64,000 nt of DNA from Streptacidiphilus jeojiense (GTDB taxonomy: Bacteria; Actinomycetota; Actinomycetes; Streptomycetales; Streptomycetaceae). The notes beneath the pieces were generated by a model, which was not told where the DNA came from, did not search any database, and worked only from the letters and a program-made list of their open reading frames with translations. Below are positions 1 to 8,068 of the stretch, piece after piece. The position numbers and the translations under genes are program-made. The DNA lies in the NCBI RefSeq assembly GCF_000719095.1, contig NZ_JOEH01000020.1:85483-149482 (forward strand). The letters run 5' to 3'. Within the stretch, counting starts at the first letter, position 1. Each line of letters begins with the position of its first letter.

Positions 1-263
1 CCCGGCTCGACCTCTACCTGTGCCCGTACTCCCAACGCACCCTGGACGGCGCGGTGCACAAGGTGATGGCCGCGCTGGACGCCAGGGGCGAACTGGCCGG
101 CTTCCCGATCTACAGCGCCTCCCCGGCGACCGACGCCTCCGGGGTCCGCTTCACCAGCAGCCGGGAGGGCGTCGGGGCCAAGGCGCTGTACATCCGCATC
201 GCCCACCTGCTGGGCAGCATCCCGTACACCCTGTCCGTGGGCGCCTCCGTGGGCGGCGCCTAA
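1..263 (+). CDS. 3' end of an unrecognised protein
   Basis: An open frame runs in from the left edge (first full codon at base 3) and ends at TAA 261-263, giving about 86 C-terminal residues. They start with RLDLYLCPYSQRT and contain a small and hydrophobic stretch near the end (GSIPYTLSVGAS). Codon use is typical of the window. I do not recognise the family and there is no clear motif. The stop codon overlaps by four bases with the stop end of the convergent MmcQ-like gene. The true start lies outside the window. Confidence 0.55.
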   Translation, partial: RLDLYLCPYSQRTLDGAVHKVMAALDARGELAGFPIYSASPATDASGVRFTSSREGVGAKALYIRIAHLLGSIPYTLSVGASVGGA

Positions 264-643
264 GGGGCGTCCGGAGCGCGGCGCGCCCCGGGCCAGTCGA
301 GCAGCAGCTGCTGCTTGCGCGGGAGCTGGGTGACGATCAGGTCGTAGGAGTCCTCGACCAGCTCCCGCAGCAGGGCGTCCGGCAGCGATCCGTCGACGGT
401 GACGGTGTTCCAGTGCCGCTTGTTGAGGTGCCATCCGGGCACGATGCAGGGGTGCTGCTCGCGCAGTTGCACCGCCAGTTCGGGATCGCACTTCAGGCTC
501 ACCTTCAGCGGCTCGTCGCCCAGCGCGGTCAGGGCGAAGACCTTGCCGCCGACCTTGAAGACCGACAGCCCCTCGCTGAACGGGAAGGTCTCGACGGCGC
601 CGTTGAGGCCGAGGCAGAAGGCCTGGAGAGTCTCGGGTGTCAT
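260..643 (-). CDS. MmcQ/YjbR family protein
   Basis: A 127-residue protein starting MTPETLQAFCLGLNG, the usual opening of the MmcQ/YjbR family, a small fold with a CyaY-like DNA-binding shape. It keeps the family features: a PFSEGLSVFKVGGK stretch near residue 25, a LKVSLKCDP segment, and the C-terminal HWNTVTVDGSLPDALLRELVEDSYDLI helix. The frame is open 20 codons further up, to an ATG at 703, but those residues do not fit the family and neither ATG has a clear ribosome binding site. I chose 643 on homology. The exact cellular role of the family is not well established. The 3' end overlaps the convergent gene by four bases. Confidence 0.8.
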   Translation of the reverse strand: MTPETLQAFCLGLNGAVETFPFSEGLSVFKVGGKVFALTALGDEPLKVSLKCDPELAVQLREQHPCIVPGWHLNKRHWNTVTVDGSLPDALLRELVEDSYDLIVTQLPRKQQLLLDWPGARRAPDAP

Positions 644-703
644 GCGGACATTCTGTGCCGCGGGGCTGACATCCCGCATCGCGACGAACCGTGCAAGATT
701 CAT

Positions 704-717
704 TGATGACCCGTCAG
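704..717. promoter_or_regulatory. Copy A of a recurring imperfect palindrome
   Basis: The sequence TGATGACCCGTCAG lies between the divergent MmcQ-like and GNAT genes. Very similar 14-mers occur at 6270-6283, 19493-19506 and, more weakly, 23922-23935, all in or next to intergenic promoter regions. The two halves TGAnG and CGTCA are roughly complementary, as in a dimeric regulator site. The regulator is unknown; see findings. Confidence 0.3.
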
Positions 718-797
718 ATGGTCGGGGCCGACAACCCGCGCCGCCCCGGCGTGCGAGCGGCGTATCAATCCAGGTGCCGGCTGTGAGCCCGGCCCCG

Positions 798-803
798 TAG
801 CCT
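798..803 (+). promoter_or_regulatory. Probable -10 element of a leaderless GNAT mRNA
   Basis: TAGCCT sits seven bases upstream of the ATG at 811 and no Shine-Dalgarno sequence lies between. The TAnnnT, short spacer, ATG layout is typical of leaderless transcripts in actinomycetes. No good -35 element is visible. Confidence 0.35.
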
Positions 804-810
804 CGGCCCC

Positions 811-1269
811 ATGACTGACCATGCGCTCGTTCCGGACGACTTCGTCGTCCCCACGGAGCTGATCACCCCGCAGTTCCGCCTGGAACCTCTGGGACCCCAG
901 CACAACGTCGCCGACCATGCCGCCTGGACCAACAGCATCGAGCACATCCGTTCAACGCCGGGCTTCCAGAACTCGGGATGGCCGCCGGCGAACGGGATGG
1001 CCTTGGAGGCCAACCTCGCCGACCTGGAGCGCCATGCGGTCGACTTCGTCCAGCGCCGAGGATTCACCTACTCCGTCATCGGGACCGTCGGCGGCGAGGT
1101 CATCGGGTGCGTCTACATCTACCCTTCCCGCAGCGACGTCCACGTCACCGACGTGCGCTCCTGGGTCCGGGCGGACAGGGCCGAGTTGGACGCACCTCTG
1201 TATGCGGCCGTCTCCGCCTGGCTGTCCGCGCAGTGGCCCCTGGGCACCCTCAACTATCAGCCTCGCTGA
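811..1269 (+). CDS. GNAT family N-acetyltransferase
   Basis: A 152-residue protein with the RimJ/RimL-like GNAT layout. The N-terminal strand reads TPQFRLEPLGPQHN, a long helix covers the middle, and the core strands YSVIGTVGGEVIGCVYIYPS precede a degenerate acetyl-CoA loop. The usual Q/RxxGxG/A pyrophosphate loop is not obvious after VRADRAELD, so activity is less certain than the fold. The substrate is unknown. The ATG has no ribosome binding site and is probably leaderless. The gene stands alone between divergent and convergent neighbours. Confidence 0.75.
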   Translation: MTDHALVPDDFVVPTELITPQFRLEPLGPQHNVADHAAWTNSIEHIRSTPGFQNSGWPPANGMALEANLADLERHAVDFVQRRGFTYSVIGTVGGEVIGCVYIYPSRSDVHVTDVRSWVRADRAELDAPLYAAVSAWLSAQWPLGTLNYQPR

Positions 1270-1325
1270 CACCGTCCGCTCGGCAGCGGCCCGCTTGTGC
1301 GCGCTCGACGGCGTGGCCGGACCGG

Positions 1326-2273
1326 CTATCCCAGGTCGGTCAGCGCGGTGTTGGCCCCGCACAGCACCACGCAGACCCGCTCGCCCTGCGCCGGGGTGTA
1401 GGCCCCGGTGGTGAGTGCGGCCAGGGCGGCGGCGGTGCCGTGCTCCACGGCCACCCGGCGGCCCTGCCAGAGCGCGCGGCGGGCGGCGATGGTCTGCTCG
1501 TCGCTGACCAGGACGCTGCGGGCGCCCTCGTACTGCGCGGCGGCGACGGCCAGCGCGGTGACGCGGCGGGCGCCCAGCGAGTCCGAGGCGATGGAGTCCA
1601 CCGGGCTGTCGACCGGCCGTCCGGCCGCCAGGGCGGCGTTCAGCGCGCGGCAGTTCTCCGGCTCCACCACGACGGTGCGGACGCCGTGGTGCCGGGCGGC
1701 CGTGGCGACGCCGGCGAACAGGCCACCGCCGCCGGCCACCACCATGACCGTGTCCAGTCGGGGGTCCTGCGCCAGGATCTCGTCCAGCAGGGTGCCGGCG
1801 CCGGCCGCGATCAGCGGGTGGTCGTAGGCGTGCGAGGCGAGTGCGCCGGTCCGGGCGGTGAACTCCTCGCAGGCCTGCAGGGCCTGCGCGTACTCCAGAC
1901 CGACCAGCCGCACGTCCGCGCCGTAGCCGCGCAGCCGCTCCACCTTCACCGTCGGCGCGTTCGCCGGCAGGAACACCGTCGCCGGGACGCCCTGCTGGCC
2001 CGCCGCCCAGGCGCAGGCGAGCCCGGCGTTGCCGCCCGAGGCGATGGTGATCCCGGCGTCCGGCAGGGTGCCCGCCTCGCGGTGCGCCAGCACGAAGTTC
2101 TGCGCGCCACGGGCCTTGAAGCTCCCGGTGTGCTGCATGTACTCCAGCGCGAGCGACACCTCGAACGGGCCGTCGTCGAACTCGTCCATGGCCACCACCG
2201 CGACTGGCCTGACCCGCCCGGCGATCCGGTCGGCGGCGGCCTTGACGTCGGTGTACGCGAGCTGGCTCTGCAT
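1326..2273 (-). CDS. PLP-dependent serine/threonine dehydratase-like enzyme
   Basis: A 315-residue fold-type II PLP enzyme of the threonine/serine dehydratase family. The Schiff-base lysine is K53 in HTGSFKARGA, the substrate loop SGGNAG is at 79-84, and the phosphate-binding GGGGL is at 181-185. It is a single catalytic domain without the C-terminal ACT regulatory domain of biosynthetic IlvA, which suggests a catabolic dehydratase or a related racemase or lyase. An RBS-like GGGGGA lies just upstream of the ATG. The gene stands alone, so its physiological substrate cannot be fixed from context. Confidence 0.85.
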   Translation of the reverse strand: MQSQLAYTDVKAAADRIAGRVRPVAVVAMDEFDDGPFEVSLALEYMQHTGSFKARGAQNFVLAHREAGTLPDAGITIASGGNAGLACAWAAGQQGVPATVFLPANAPTVKVERLRGYGADVRLVGLEYAQALQACEEFTARTGALASHAYDHPLIAAGAGTLLDEILAQDPRLDTVMVVAGGGGLFAGVATAARHHGVRTVVVEPENCRALNAALAAGRPVDSPVDSIASDSLGARRVTALAVAAAQYEGARSVLVSDEQTIAARRALWQGRRVAVEHGTAAALAALTTGAYTPAQGERVCVVLCGANTALTDLG

Positions 2274-2380
2274 GGCATCCCCCTACGGGCGCTGACGGAC
2301 GGCTGTTTTGTACCGTAGCCTGCCCCGGCCCACCGCCGCTGACCGCCCACCGCCGGCCACCGCCACCTTCTTGCCCCGGG

Positions 2381-3094
2381 TCACACCAGCTCCAGCAGCC
2401 CCGTCAGCGAGGTGATCGAGGCGACGCCGTCGCTCGCGGCCCCGTCCCGGCACATCGCCAGACCCCGGTAGCCCAGGTCGATCGCCGCCCGCACCAGCTC
2501 CGGGTCGTCGTCCACGAACAGGCACTCGTCCGGTGCCAGCCCGAGACCCTCGCTGGCATGCCGGTACATCAGCGGGTCCGGCTTGCGGCAGCCGAGCACT
2601 GCGGAGATCGCGTACACCTCGAAGAAGTCGCCGAGGCCCAGTGCGGCGTGGAGCTCCGGCAGGTTCGGCCAGGCGTCGGAGACCACCGCCAGCCGGACCC
2701 CGCGGCCGCGCAGCTCCCGCAGCACGCCGGCGACCTCGGGAAAGGTCTCCAGAACGGTGGCCGGCGGCACCGGCCGGACCAGGGCGGCCAGCAACTCGGC
2801 GGCGGCGTCCACCCCGAGGGCGTCCAGGATGACGCGGTGGTAGTCGTCGGTGTCGGGCGTGGTCGGTGCCTGGTCCATGAAGCGGTCACCCGCCGCTATG
2901 GCGCGGGCGAACTGCTCGGGCGTGATGCCCGGAGCCCGGTCGAGCACGGTCCGCTCGAAGTCCGCTCGCGGATTCCAGCGCCCGCCCTTCGGCTGCATCA
3001 GCACCCCGCCGGAGTCCAGCAGCACGGCGCGGGGAGGGTCGCTCCGCGGAGACCGGGGGGAGGGGGAGGATGGGGATGTGGCCTGAGTGGTCAT
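2381..3094 (-). CDS. HAD family hydrolase
   Basis: A 237-residue HAD subfamily IA protein with a Ser/Pro-rich N-terminal tail of about 20 residues. Motif I reads VLLDSGGVL with nucleophile D27; the usual general acid two residues on is replaced by Gly, as in other family members with a DxGG signature. Motif II is VVSDAW, motif III the lysine in GCRKPDP, and motif IV FVDDDPE. A small cap domain lies between motifs I and II. A longer frame upstream is non-coding in character, so ATG 3094 was chosen. It is divergent from the GNAT gene at 3164. The substrate is unknown, probably a small phosphorylated metabolite. Confidence 0.8.
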   Translation of the reverse strand: MTTQATSPSSPSPRSPRSDPPRAVLLDSGGVLMQPKGGRWNPRADFERTVLDRAPGITPEQFARAIAAGDRFMDQAPTTPDTDDYHRVILDALGVDAAAELLAALVRPVPPATVLETFPEVAGVLRELRGRGVRLAVVSDAWPNLPELHAALGLGDFFEVYAISAVLGCRKPDPLMYRHASEGLGLAPDECLFVDDDPELVRAAIDLGYRGLAMCRDGAASDGVASITSLTGLLELV

Positions 3095-3163
3095 CGGACG
3101 AGTGTGCCGCGACGCCCGGTGTTCGTCGAGGTCGTCGCTCATGGGACTGAGGGGGAAGGGCAT

Positions 3164-3718
3164 ATGACGTCGTTGCGATTCCGGGCCGCGGTTGCCGAGG
3201 ACGCCGAGGCGGTGGCGCAGCTGCACGCCGACAGCTGGCGCCGGCACTACCGCGGCGCCTACGCCGACGCGTTCCTGGACGGTGATGTGGTCGCCAACCG
3301 CCGGGCCGTGTGGTCGTCGCGCCTGGCCGCCCCGGCCGCAGCCGCGACCGTCCTGGCCGAGGACGACGCGGGGCTGCTGGGCTTCGTCCATGTCGTCTTC
3401 GACGCCGACGACGTCTGGGGCAGCCTGGTCGACAACCTGCATGTGACGAACGCTCGGCGGCGCACCGGGGTGGGCGGTGCGCTGCTGGTGCGCGCGGCCG
3501 AGGCGGCCGGCGAGCGAGCCGGTGACAGGGCCGTGTACCTGTGGGTACTGGAGCAGAACAAGGCCGCCCAGCAGTTCTACCGTGCCTACGGCGGCAGCTG
3601 CGTCGAGGCGGCGCCGGTGCCTTCCCCCGGGGGCGTGCCGGGCCGGCTGAACGGGTCTCCCAAGGCGCTGCGGATGGCCTGGTCCGACGCCTCGCTGGTG
3701 GCGCGTTCGGGCCGTTGA
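3164..3718 (+). CDS. GNAT family N-acetyltransferase
   Basis: A 184-residue GNAT protein. After RFRAAVAEDAEAVAQLH comes the typical long helix; the acetyl-CoA loop is NARRRTGVGGALLVRAAE, matching RxxGxG, and VLEQNKAAQQFYRAYG is the classic C-terminal motif. The ATG at 3164 has a purine-rich ribosome site (GAGGGGGAAGGG) at 3149-3160. A longer open frame to the left runs antisense to the HAD gene and is not coding. The acceptor substrate cannot be inferred. Confidence 0.85.
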   Translation: MTSLRFRAAVAEDAEAVAQLHADSWRRHYRGAYADAFLDGDVVANRRAVWSSRLAAPAAAATVLAEDDAGLLGFVHVVFDADDVWGSLVDNLHVTNARRRTGVGGALLVRAAEAAGERAGDRAVYLWVLEQNKAAQQFYRAYGGSCVEAAPVPSPGGVPGRLNGSPKALRMAWSDASLVARSGR

Positions 3719-3793
3719 GCCCCCCGGTCGGTGATACTGGTCGCGCCCGCCCGGGTCCGCCCGGGCCACCGCGCCGACGGAAGGACGACCAGC

Positions 3794-4246
3794 GTGCGGC
3801 TGCTGACCAGGCCCGTACTGGCCGCCTGCAACACCGTCTACCGGGCCACCGGCGGGGTCCTCGGCGCCTGGTGGTTCGGGCAGCCGATCCTGCTGCTGAC
3901 CACGGTCGGCCGCAGGACCGGCGAGCGCCGGGTGAGCGGGCTGGTGTTCCTGCGGGACGCGGGGCGCTATGTCGTGGTCGCCTCCGACAACGGCGCCCCG
4001 CGCAGGCCAGGCTGGTACTACAACCTGCTGGCCGCCGGGCAGGCCGAGGTCCAGTACCGCCGCACCCGGGTCCGCGTCACCGCCCACGAGGCCGTGGGCG
4101 AGGAGCGGGCCCGGCTGTGGCCGCTGCTGCTCCGGGTCTACTCCGGCTACGACCGGCACCAGGCCAGGGCCGGCCGCCCGCTCCCGGTCATGGTGCTGAC
4201 ACCCGTGGTGCCGGCACGGGTGCGCGGGAGCGGGGACGGCCGCTGA
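3794..4246 (+). CDS. Nitroreductase/deazaflavin-dependent oxidoreductase family protein
   Basis: About 150 residues with the split-barrel fold of the F420-dependent nitroreductase family (DUF385, Ddn-like). The signatures are LLTTVGRRTGERRVSGLVFL followed by YVVVASDNGAPRRPGWYYNLLA, where the GRRTG and P-x-W-x-x-N-L segments bind deazaflavin in known members. I chose GTG 3794 because GGAAGGA stands 5-11 bases upstream; the frame is open to 3731, but that stretch resembles promoter DNA. Its substrate is unknown; family members reduce quinones or nitro compounds with F420H2. Confidence 0.8.
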   Translation: MRLLTRPVLAACNTVYRATGGVLGAWWFGQPILLLTTVGRRTGERRVSGLVFLRDAGRYVVVASDNGAPRRPGWYYNLLAAGQAEVQYRRTRVRVTAHEAVGEERARLWPLLLRVYSGYDRHQARAGRPLPVMVLTPVVPARVRGSGDGR

Positions 4247-4258
4247 GGACCGGGCCGG

Positions 4259-5998
4259 TCAGGGCAGCAGGCCGTCCAGGAAGGTGTTGCTGTAGATCCG
4301 GCTGGGGTCGTACTTGTCGAGGATCGACAGCGCGGTGTCCCAGTTGCTGCCGGACGGCTGACCGGTGCGGTAGGCGGCCGGGACGGTGGTGCCGAGGATG
4401 GTCGGGTCGGCCCAGGCGGCGGTGCCCGAGTAGGCCCAGCCCTTGGACCACTCGGGGCGGACCGCCGCGTAGCTGCCGGTGTAGTTGGAGAGCACCCACT
4501 GCTCGGTCTCCCGGTAGAACTGCTGGGACTGCGGGGTGCCGGGGATGGTCAGCAGGTCCATCCACACCGCGGTGTCCCAGGCCGGCTGGTCCGGCCGCGG
4601 GCGCAGCGCGCTGAGCAGCGGCTGCACCGCCCCGGAGACCCCGCAGTCGGCCGCGTTGTCCAGGCCGGTGACCCGGACCTCCCAGGGGCCGTTCATCGGG
4701 TACTGGCCCCGGTTCTGATAGGTGGTCAGGGCGTTGTTGAGGTAGGTGTAGAACTCGCTGACCACGCGCTGGACGTCGGACCGGGCGCAGAGGATGGCGT
4801 AGCCGTTCGCGGTGACCTGCAGCGTGGTCGGCCTGACGTAGAGCTGGGAGTTCTTGGCCCAGCCCCAGATGTCCCAGGTGCCGGTGACGATCAGCCCGGA
4901 GCCGACGATGCTCATCTCCAGGTTCTCGAAGGTCGGCGTGACCGAGACGTCCCCGCCGACGATGTCGGCGATCAGGGCGGACTCCTGGGTGCTGACGGAG
5001 TCGGCGAAGGTGAACGGGAACGGGCTGTCGTTCTCCTTGGAGAACAGCGGCTTGCTGGGGGTCACCGTCCAGACCTTGAGCCAGGGCACGGTGGTGAAGG
5101 GGAACCAGATGGTCTCCACCCGCCCGCTCTTGTTCACCAGCGACGCGAAGGAGCTGGACCCGGCCGAGGCGGGCGGGGCGAACAGGGTTCCGACGTTGGT
5201 GGTGTAGGTGGACTGGCAGCGCAGCCGGACGTTGGCGCCGACCCGCAGGGTGGCCTCGGTGACGAAGGCCCGGCCGAGGTGGACCAGGAACGCGGCGATG
5301 TCGGGGTCGCTGCGCTGGAAGGTCTTGAGGACGTAGGCGCTCTGGGTGGAGTCCCAGACCACCGCGGTGAGCGAGGTGACCAGGTTGCTGACGGAGCCGA
5401 AGGTGTGCCCGGTGGTCAGGGTCTCGCCGGTGGCCGGAACGGCGCTGCCGTGGCCGTCGATGGCCAGTACGCCGCCCAGGCTGAGGTCGCCGGGGGCCGG
5501 GGTGTGGATCAGTCCGTAGCCCGAGTTCTCCAGCGCGGTGAGCAGGTTGAGCATGGTGATGCCGGCCTGGGCGGTGACGCTGGCGGGGCTGCCGCTGTTG
5601 ACGGTGACCGCGGTGAGGTGCTGGGTGGTGTCGACCAGCAGGATGTTGCCGGTGGCGCCGCTGGGCTCCAGCAGCGGGGACCAGCCGTGGCCCATGCCCT
5701 TGGCGCGGATCTTCCAGCCCTGGGCGTGGGCCCAGTTGGCGAGGGTGACCACGTCGGCGGGGGTGGCCGGCGCGCAGGTCCACTGCGGGCTGAGGACGAT
5801 CTCGCCGGACCAGTTGCTCCATGCCTGCTGGTAGACGCTGATGCCGCTGGGGAACGAGGGCGGGGCCGCGGTGTCCGCCTCGGCGGGGGTGACCCTGAAC
5901 GCGGGTGTCCAGGTGAGGCTGGACAGTGCGGCGGTGGCGCCGGCGGCGCCGAGAAAGGTGCGGCGGGACAGGCGGCTCGGCTGATCGGATGTACCCAT
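4259..5998 (-). CDS. Tat-exported FAD-linked cholesterol oxidase-like enzyme
   Basis: A 579-residue secreted oxidase. The N-terminus MGTSDQPSRLSRRTFLG is a twin-arginine signal (RR at 12-13) followed by a hydrophobic stretch and an Ala-rich cleavage zone near 40. An FAD-binding PCMH-type domain follows, with GMGHGWSPLL (H104), where the VAO family carries its histidyl-FAD, and PAPGDLSLGGVLAIDGHG. The long C-terminal half has the layout of the substrate-binding domain of covalent-flavin (type II) cholesterol oxidases. It would convert cholesterol or a similar 3-hydroxysteroid to the enone, releasing H2O2. GGAGG stands at a normal distance upstream of the ATG. Covalent flavin is an inference from position. 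Confidence 0.8.
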   Translation of the reverse strand: MGTSDQPSRLSRRTFLGAAGATAALSSLTWTPAFRVTPAEADTAAPPSFPSGISVYQQAWSNWSGEIVLSPQWTCAPATPADVVTLANWAHAQGWKIRAKGMGHGWSPLLEPSGATGNILLVDTTQHLTAVTVNSGSPASVTAQAGITMLNLLTALENSGYGLIHTPAPGDLSLGGVLAIDGHGSAVPATGETLTTGHTFGSVSNLVTSLTAVVWDSTQSAYVLKTFQRSDPDIAAFLVHLGRAFVTEATLRVGANVRLRCQSTYTTNVGTLFAPPASAGSSSFASLVNKSGRVETIWFPFTTVPWLKVWTVTPSKPLFSKENDSPFPFTFADSVSTQESALIADIVGGDVSVTPTFENLEMSIVGSGLIVTGTWDIWGWAKNSQLYVRPTTLQVTANGYAILCARSDVQRVVSEFYTYLNNALTTYQNRGQYPMNGPWEVRVTGLDNAADCGVSGAVQPLLSALRPRPDQPAWDTAVWMDLLTIPGTPQSQQFYRETEQWVLSNYTGSYAAVRPEWSKGWAYSGTAAWADPTILGTTVPAAYRTGQPSGSNWDTALSILDKYDPSRIYSNTFLDGLLP

Positions 5999-6223
5999 GA
6001 CGAAACCTCCGCGGAGAGGTTGGGCATGCCCGGCGGGGCGGTGGAGGGCATGCGGAATCAGCGTGGGGGCGCTGTGCGGAGCGCTGGGGGCGCGCGGGCG
6101 CGCGTCCAGCACGGAGGCGGTGCGGGCACTCCGTGGAACCGTGGTGGTGGCGCACTGCGGGCGGCGGTCCGGTCCGGTGGTCCCGGGTACCGGTCGGACG
6201 GCCGCGGCGGGTGCGGTGGGGAG

Positions 6224-6252
6224 AGGATCCGTCCCTGACCGCGAGAAGTCAA
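6224..6252 (-). promoter_or_regulatory. Candidate promoter of the cholesterol oxidase gene
   Basis: On the minus strand TTGACT (6252-6247) is followed after 17 bases by GATCCT (6229-6224), about 225 bases upstream of the oxidase ATG. The -35 match is good and the -10 weak. The rest of the 281-base gap (5999-6279) is G-rich and holds no other recognisable feature. Confidence 0.35.
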
Positions 6253-6283
6253 TGACGGTGCGTCAGATCTGATTACCCGTCAG
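6253..6283. promoter_or_regulatory. Two tandem copies (B) of the recurring palindrome
   Basis: TGACGGTGCGTCAG (6253-6266) and TGATTACCCGTCAG (6270-6283) lie 17 bases apart, directly upstream of the candidate oxidase promoter and overlapping the kinase stop codon. They match the 14-mers at 704 and 19493. The position suggests an operator or activator site for the exported oxidase. Confidence 0.35.
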
Positions 6284-8025
6284 TTAACTTGGAACGTCTG
6301 GGAGACGGTGGCGAAGTAGGTGGTTCCCTGGACGCTTCTGCTGCTCGGGGCGGATACCCAGAAGTCGAAGGCGCGGCCCTTCTCGATCCAGCAGAGGTCC
6401 TTCACGTCGCGGGCGCCGAAGGCGTCGTCCGAGTAGCCGTCCCAACTCCACTGCCAGAAGGCGGCCTCGTTGGTCCCGTGGAACGAGGTGGACGTGACGC
6501 TGCTGTTGCGGAAGCCGGGGTTGGTGGTGGGGCCGTCGGCGTCCTGCTGCTTGATGCTGGCCAGCACGCCCTCGGTCGGGACGGGGGTGGGGTGCACACC
6601 GATGCGGTAGGCCCGGTCGGGGGAGATGTAGAAGATCCGGCCGGAGTCGTCGGTGCTGCGCTTCCAGCCGTCCGGGACGGCGAGGGAGAAGAGGCCGGAG
6701 GGGTCCTTGCGCAGGGTGAAGCCGGCCGGAACGGCGTTGGCGGCGGTGGAGCCAGTGGATCCTTCGCTGGGCGTCGGGCGGGCGGAGGTGTGTGCGCCGG
6801 TCGCCGTGGAGGACGTGGAGGACGCGGAGGCGGACACGATGGGTGTCACCGGCGCTGCGACCCCGCTCGGCGTGCCGGTCGAGGCCAGCACCACGGTCGC
6901 CGCAGTGGCCGCGGCCACCAGCACACCGCCGGTGGCCAGCAGCACCCCGGTGCGCCGGCGGCCGCCACGCTGCTTCCCGGGCGGATCGCCGACCACCGGC
7001 CCGGCGACGGCCCCGACCTCGACCACCGTCGTGGCGGCGCGTTCCGGTCGCCTGGCGGGCAGCCCCCGGGGCCCGGCCCCGAGGGTCGCCGCGGTCGGCG
7101 AGGCGACCAGGGCCCCGCGTTCCAGGAACAGCCGCAGCAGCCGCACCGCCTCGGCCGAGCCCAGCCGCCGGGCCGGATCGCGTTCCAGCAGTCCGGCGAC
7201 CACCGGGGCCAGCGGCTCGACGCTGGCCGGCAGCAGGATCTCCTCGTACAGCACCGCGTAGAGCACGCCGGACATGGAGTCGCGACGGAACGGCGAGCGG
7301 CCCTCCAGCATCGTGCACAGCAGCACGCCCACCGACCACAGGTCGGACTCGGGGCCGGCGGAACCGCCCTCGGTGCGCTCCGGCGCGGTGAACTCCGGCG
7401 AGCCCAGGAAGGCACCCTGCTCGGTGAGGGTGGAGCTGCCGTCGACCCGGGCTATGCCGAAGTCGGTGAGCACGATCCGCCCGGTCCCGCGCTCCAGCAG
7501 GACGTTGTCGGGTTTGACGTCCCGGTGCAGCACGCCCTTGGCGTGGACGGCCTCCAGTGCGGAGAGCACGGCGAGGCCGATCCTGGCCGCCTCGCGCGGC
7601 GGCACCGGACCCTCGGCGGCGAGCCGGGCGCCCAGCGAGTCGCCGTCGACCAGCTCCATCACGATGCACGGCTCGCCGTCCTGCTCCACCACGTCGTGGA
7701 TACCGACCACCGAGGGGTGGCGTAGCTGGGCCACGGCGCGGGCCTCGCGCAGCGTGCGGGCCCGCTGCTGCTCGCGCTCCTCCGGGGAGTGGTCGGTGCG
7801 CAGGTGCACCTCCTTGACCGCGACCTGACGGTCCAGCACATCGTCCAGGGCCCGCCACACCGTGCCCATGCCGCCGCGGCCGAGCCGGGACAGCAGCCGG
7901 TAGCGGCCGGCCACCAGCCGGCCCTCGCCGACCTGCCCGCCGGTGTGCCCGCCCGCGTGTCCGTCCGCCTGCCCGCCGGTGTGCCCGCCGGTGTGTGCGT
8001 CCGACGCCCCGTCCGTACTCCCCAT
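6280..8025 (-). CDS. Membrane Ser/Thr protein kinase (PknB type)
   Basis: A 581-residue kinase. It opens with a His/Gly/Gln-rich repeat ([18 protein letters not shown]) to about residue 34. The kinase domain is near 40-300, with Gly loop GRGGMG, ATP lysine K71, catalytic HRDVKPDN (167-174), DFG (188-190) and an APE triplet. A basic linker and one membrane helix (about 360-382) lead to a Ser/Thr-rich stalk and an extracellular domain of about 150 residues starting [19 protein letters not shown]. There are no PASTA repeats, so the sensor differs from cell-wall kinases. Start M12 of the longest frame was chosen, but two ATGs just upstream are possible and no ribosome site is clear. Confidence 0.88.
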   Translation of the reverse strand: MGSTDGASDAHTGGHTGGQADGHAGGHTGGQVGEGRLVAGRYRLLSRLGRGGMGTVWRALDDVLDRQVAVKEVHLRTDHSPEEREQQRARTLREARAVAQLRHPSVVGIHDVVEQDGEPCIVMELVDGDSLGARLAAEGPVPPREAARIGLAVLSALEAVHAKGVLHRDVKPDNVLLERGTGRIVLTDFGIARVDGSSTLTEQGAFLGSPEFTAPERTEGGSAGPESDLWSVGVLLCTMLEGRSPFRRDSMSGVLYAVLYEEILLPASVEPLAPVVAGLLERDPARRLGSAEAVRLLRLFLERGALVASPTAATLGAGPRGLPARRPERAATTVVEVGAVAGPVVGDPPGKQRGGRRRTGVLLATGGVLVAAATAATVVLASTGTPSGVAAPVTPIVSASASSTSSTATGAHTSARPTPSEGSTGSTAANAVPAGFTLRKDPSGLFSLAVPDGWKRSTDDSGRIFYISPDRAYRIGVHPTPVPTEGVLASIKQQDADGPTTNPGFRNSSVTSTSFHGTNEAAFWQWSWDGYSDDAFGARDVKDLCWIEKGRAFDFWVSAPSSRSVQGTTYFATVSQTFQVN

Positions 8026-8068
8026 GGCGGACATCATCGCGCATCGGTGGTGCGGCAACCGCCTCCGG

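Noticed and set aside
978..2318. Long plus-strand open frame of 446 codons over the PLP dehydratase
   Set aside because: It runs antisense to a gene with intact PLP motifs, and its translation is Arg/Gly/Ala-rich without any fold signature; a typical GC-rich shadow.
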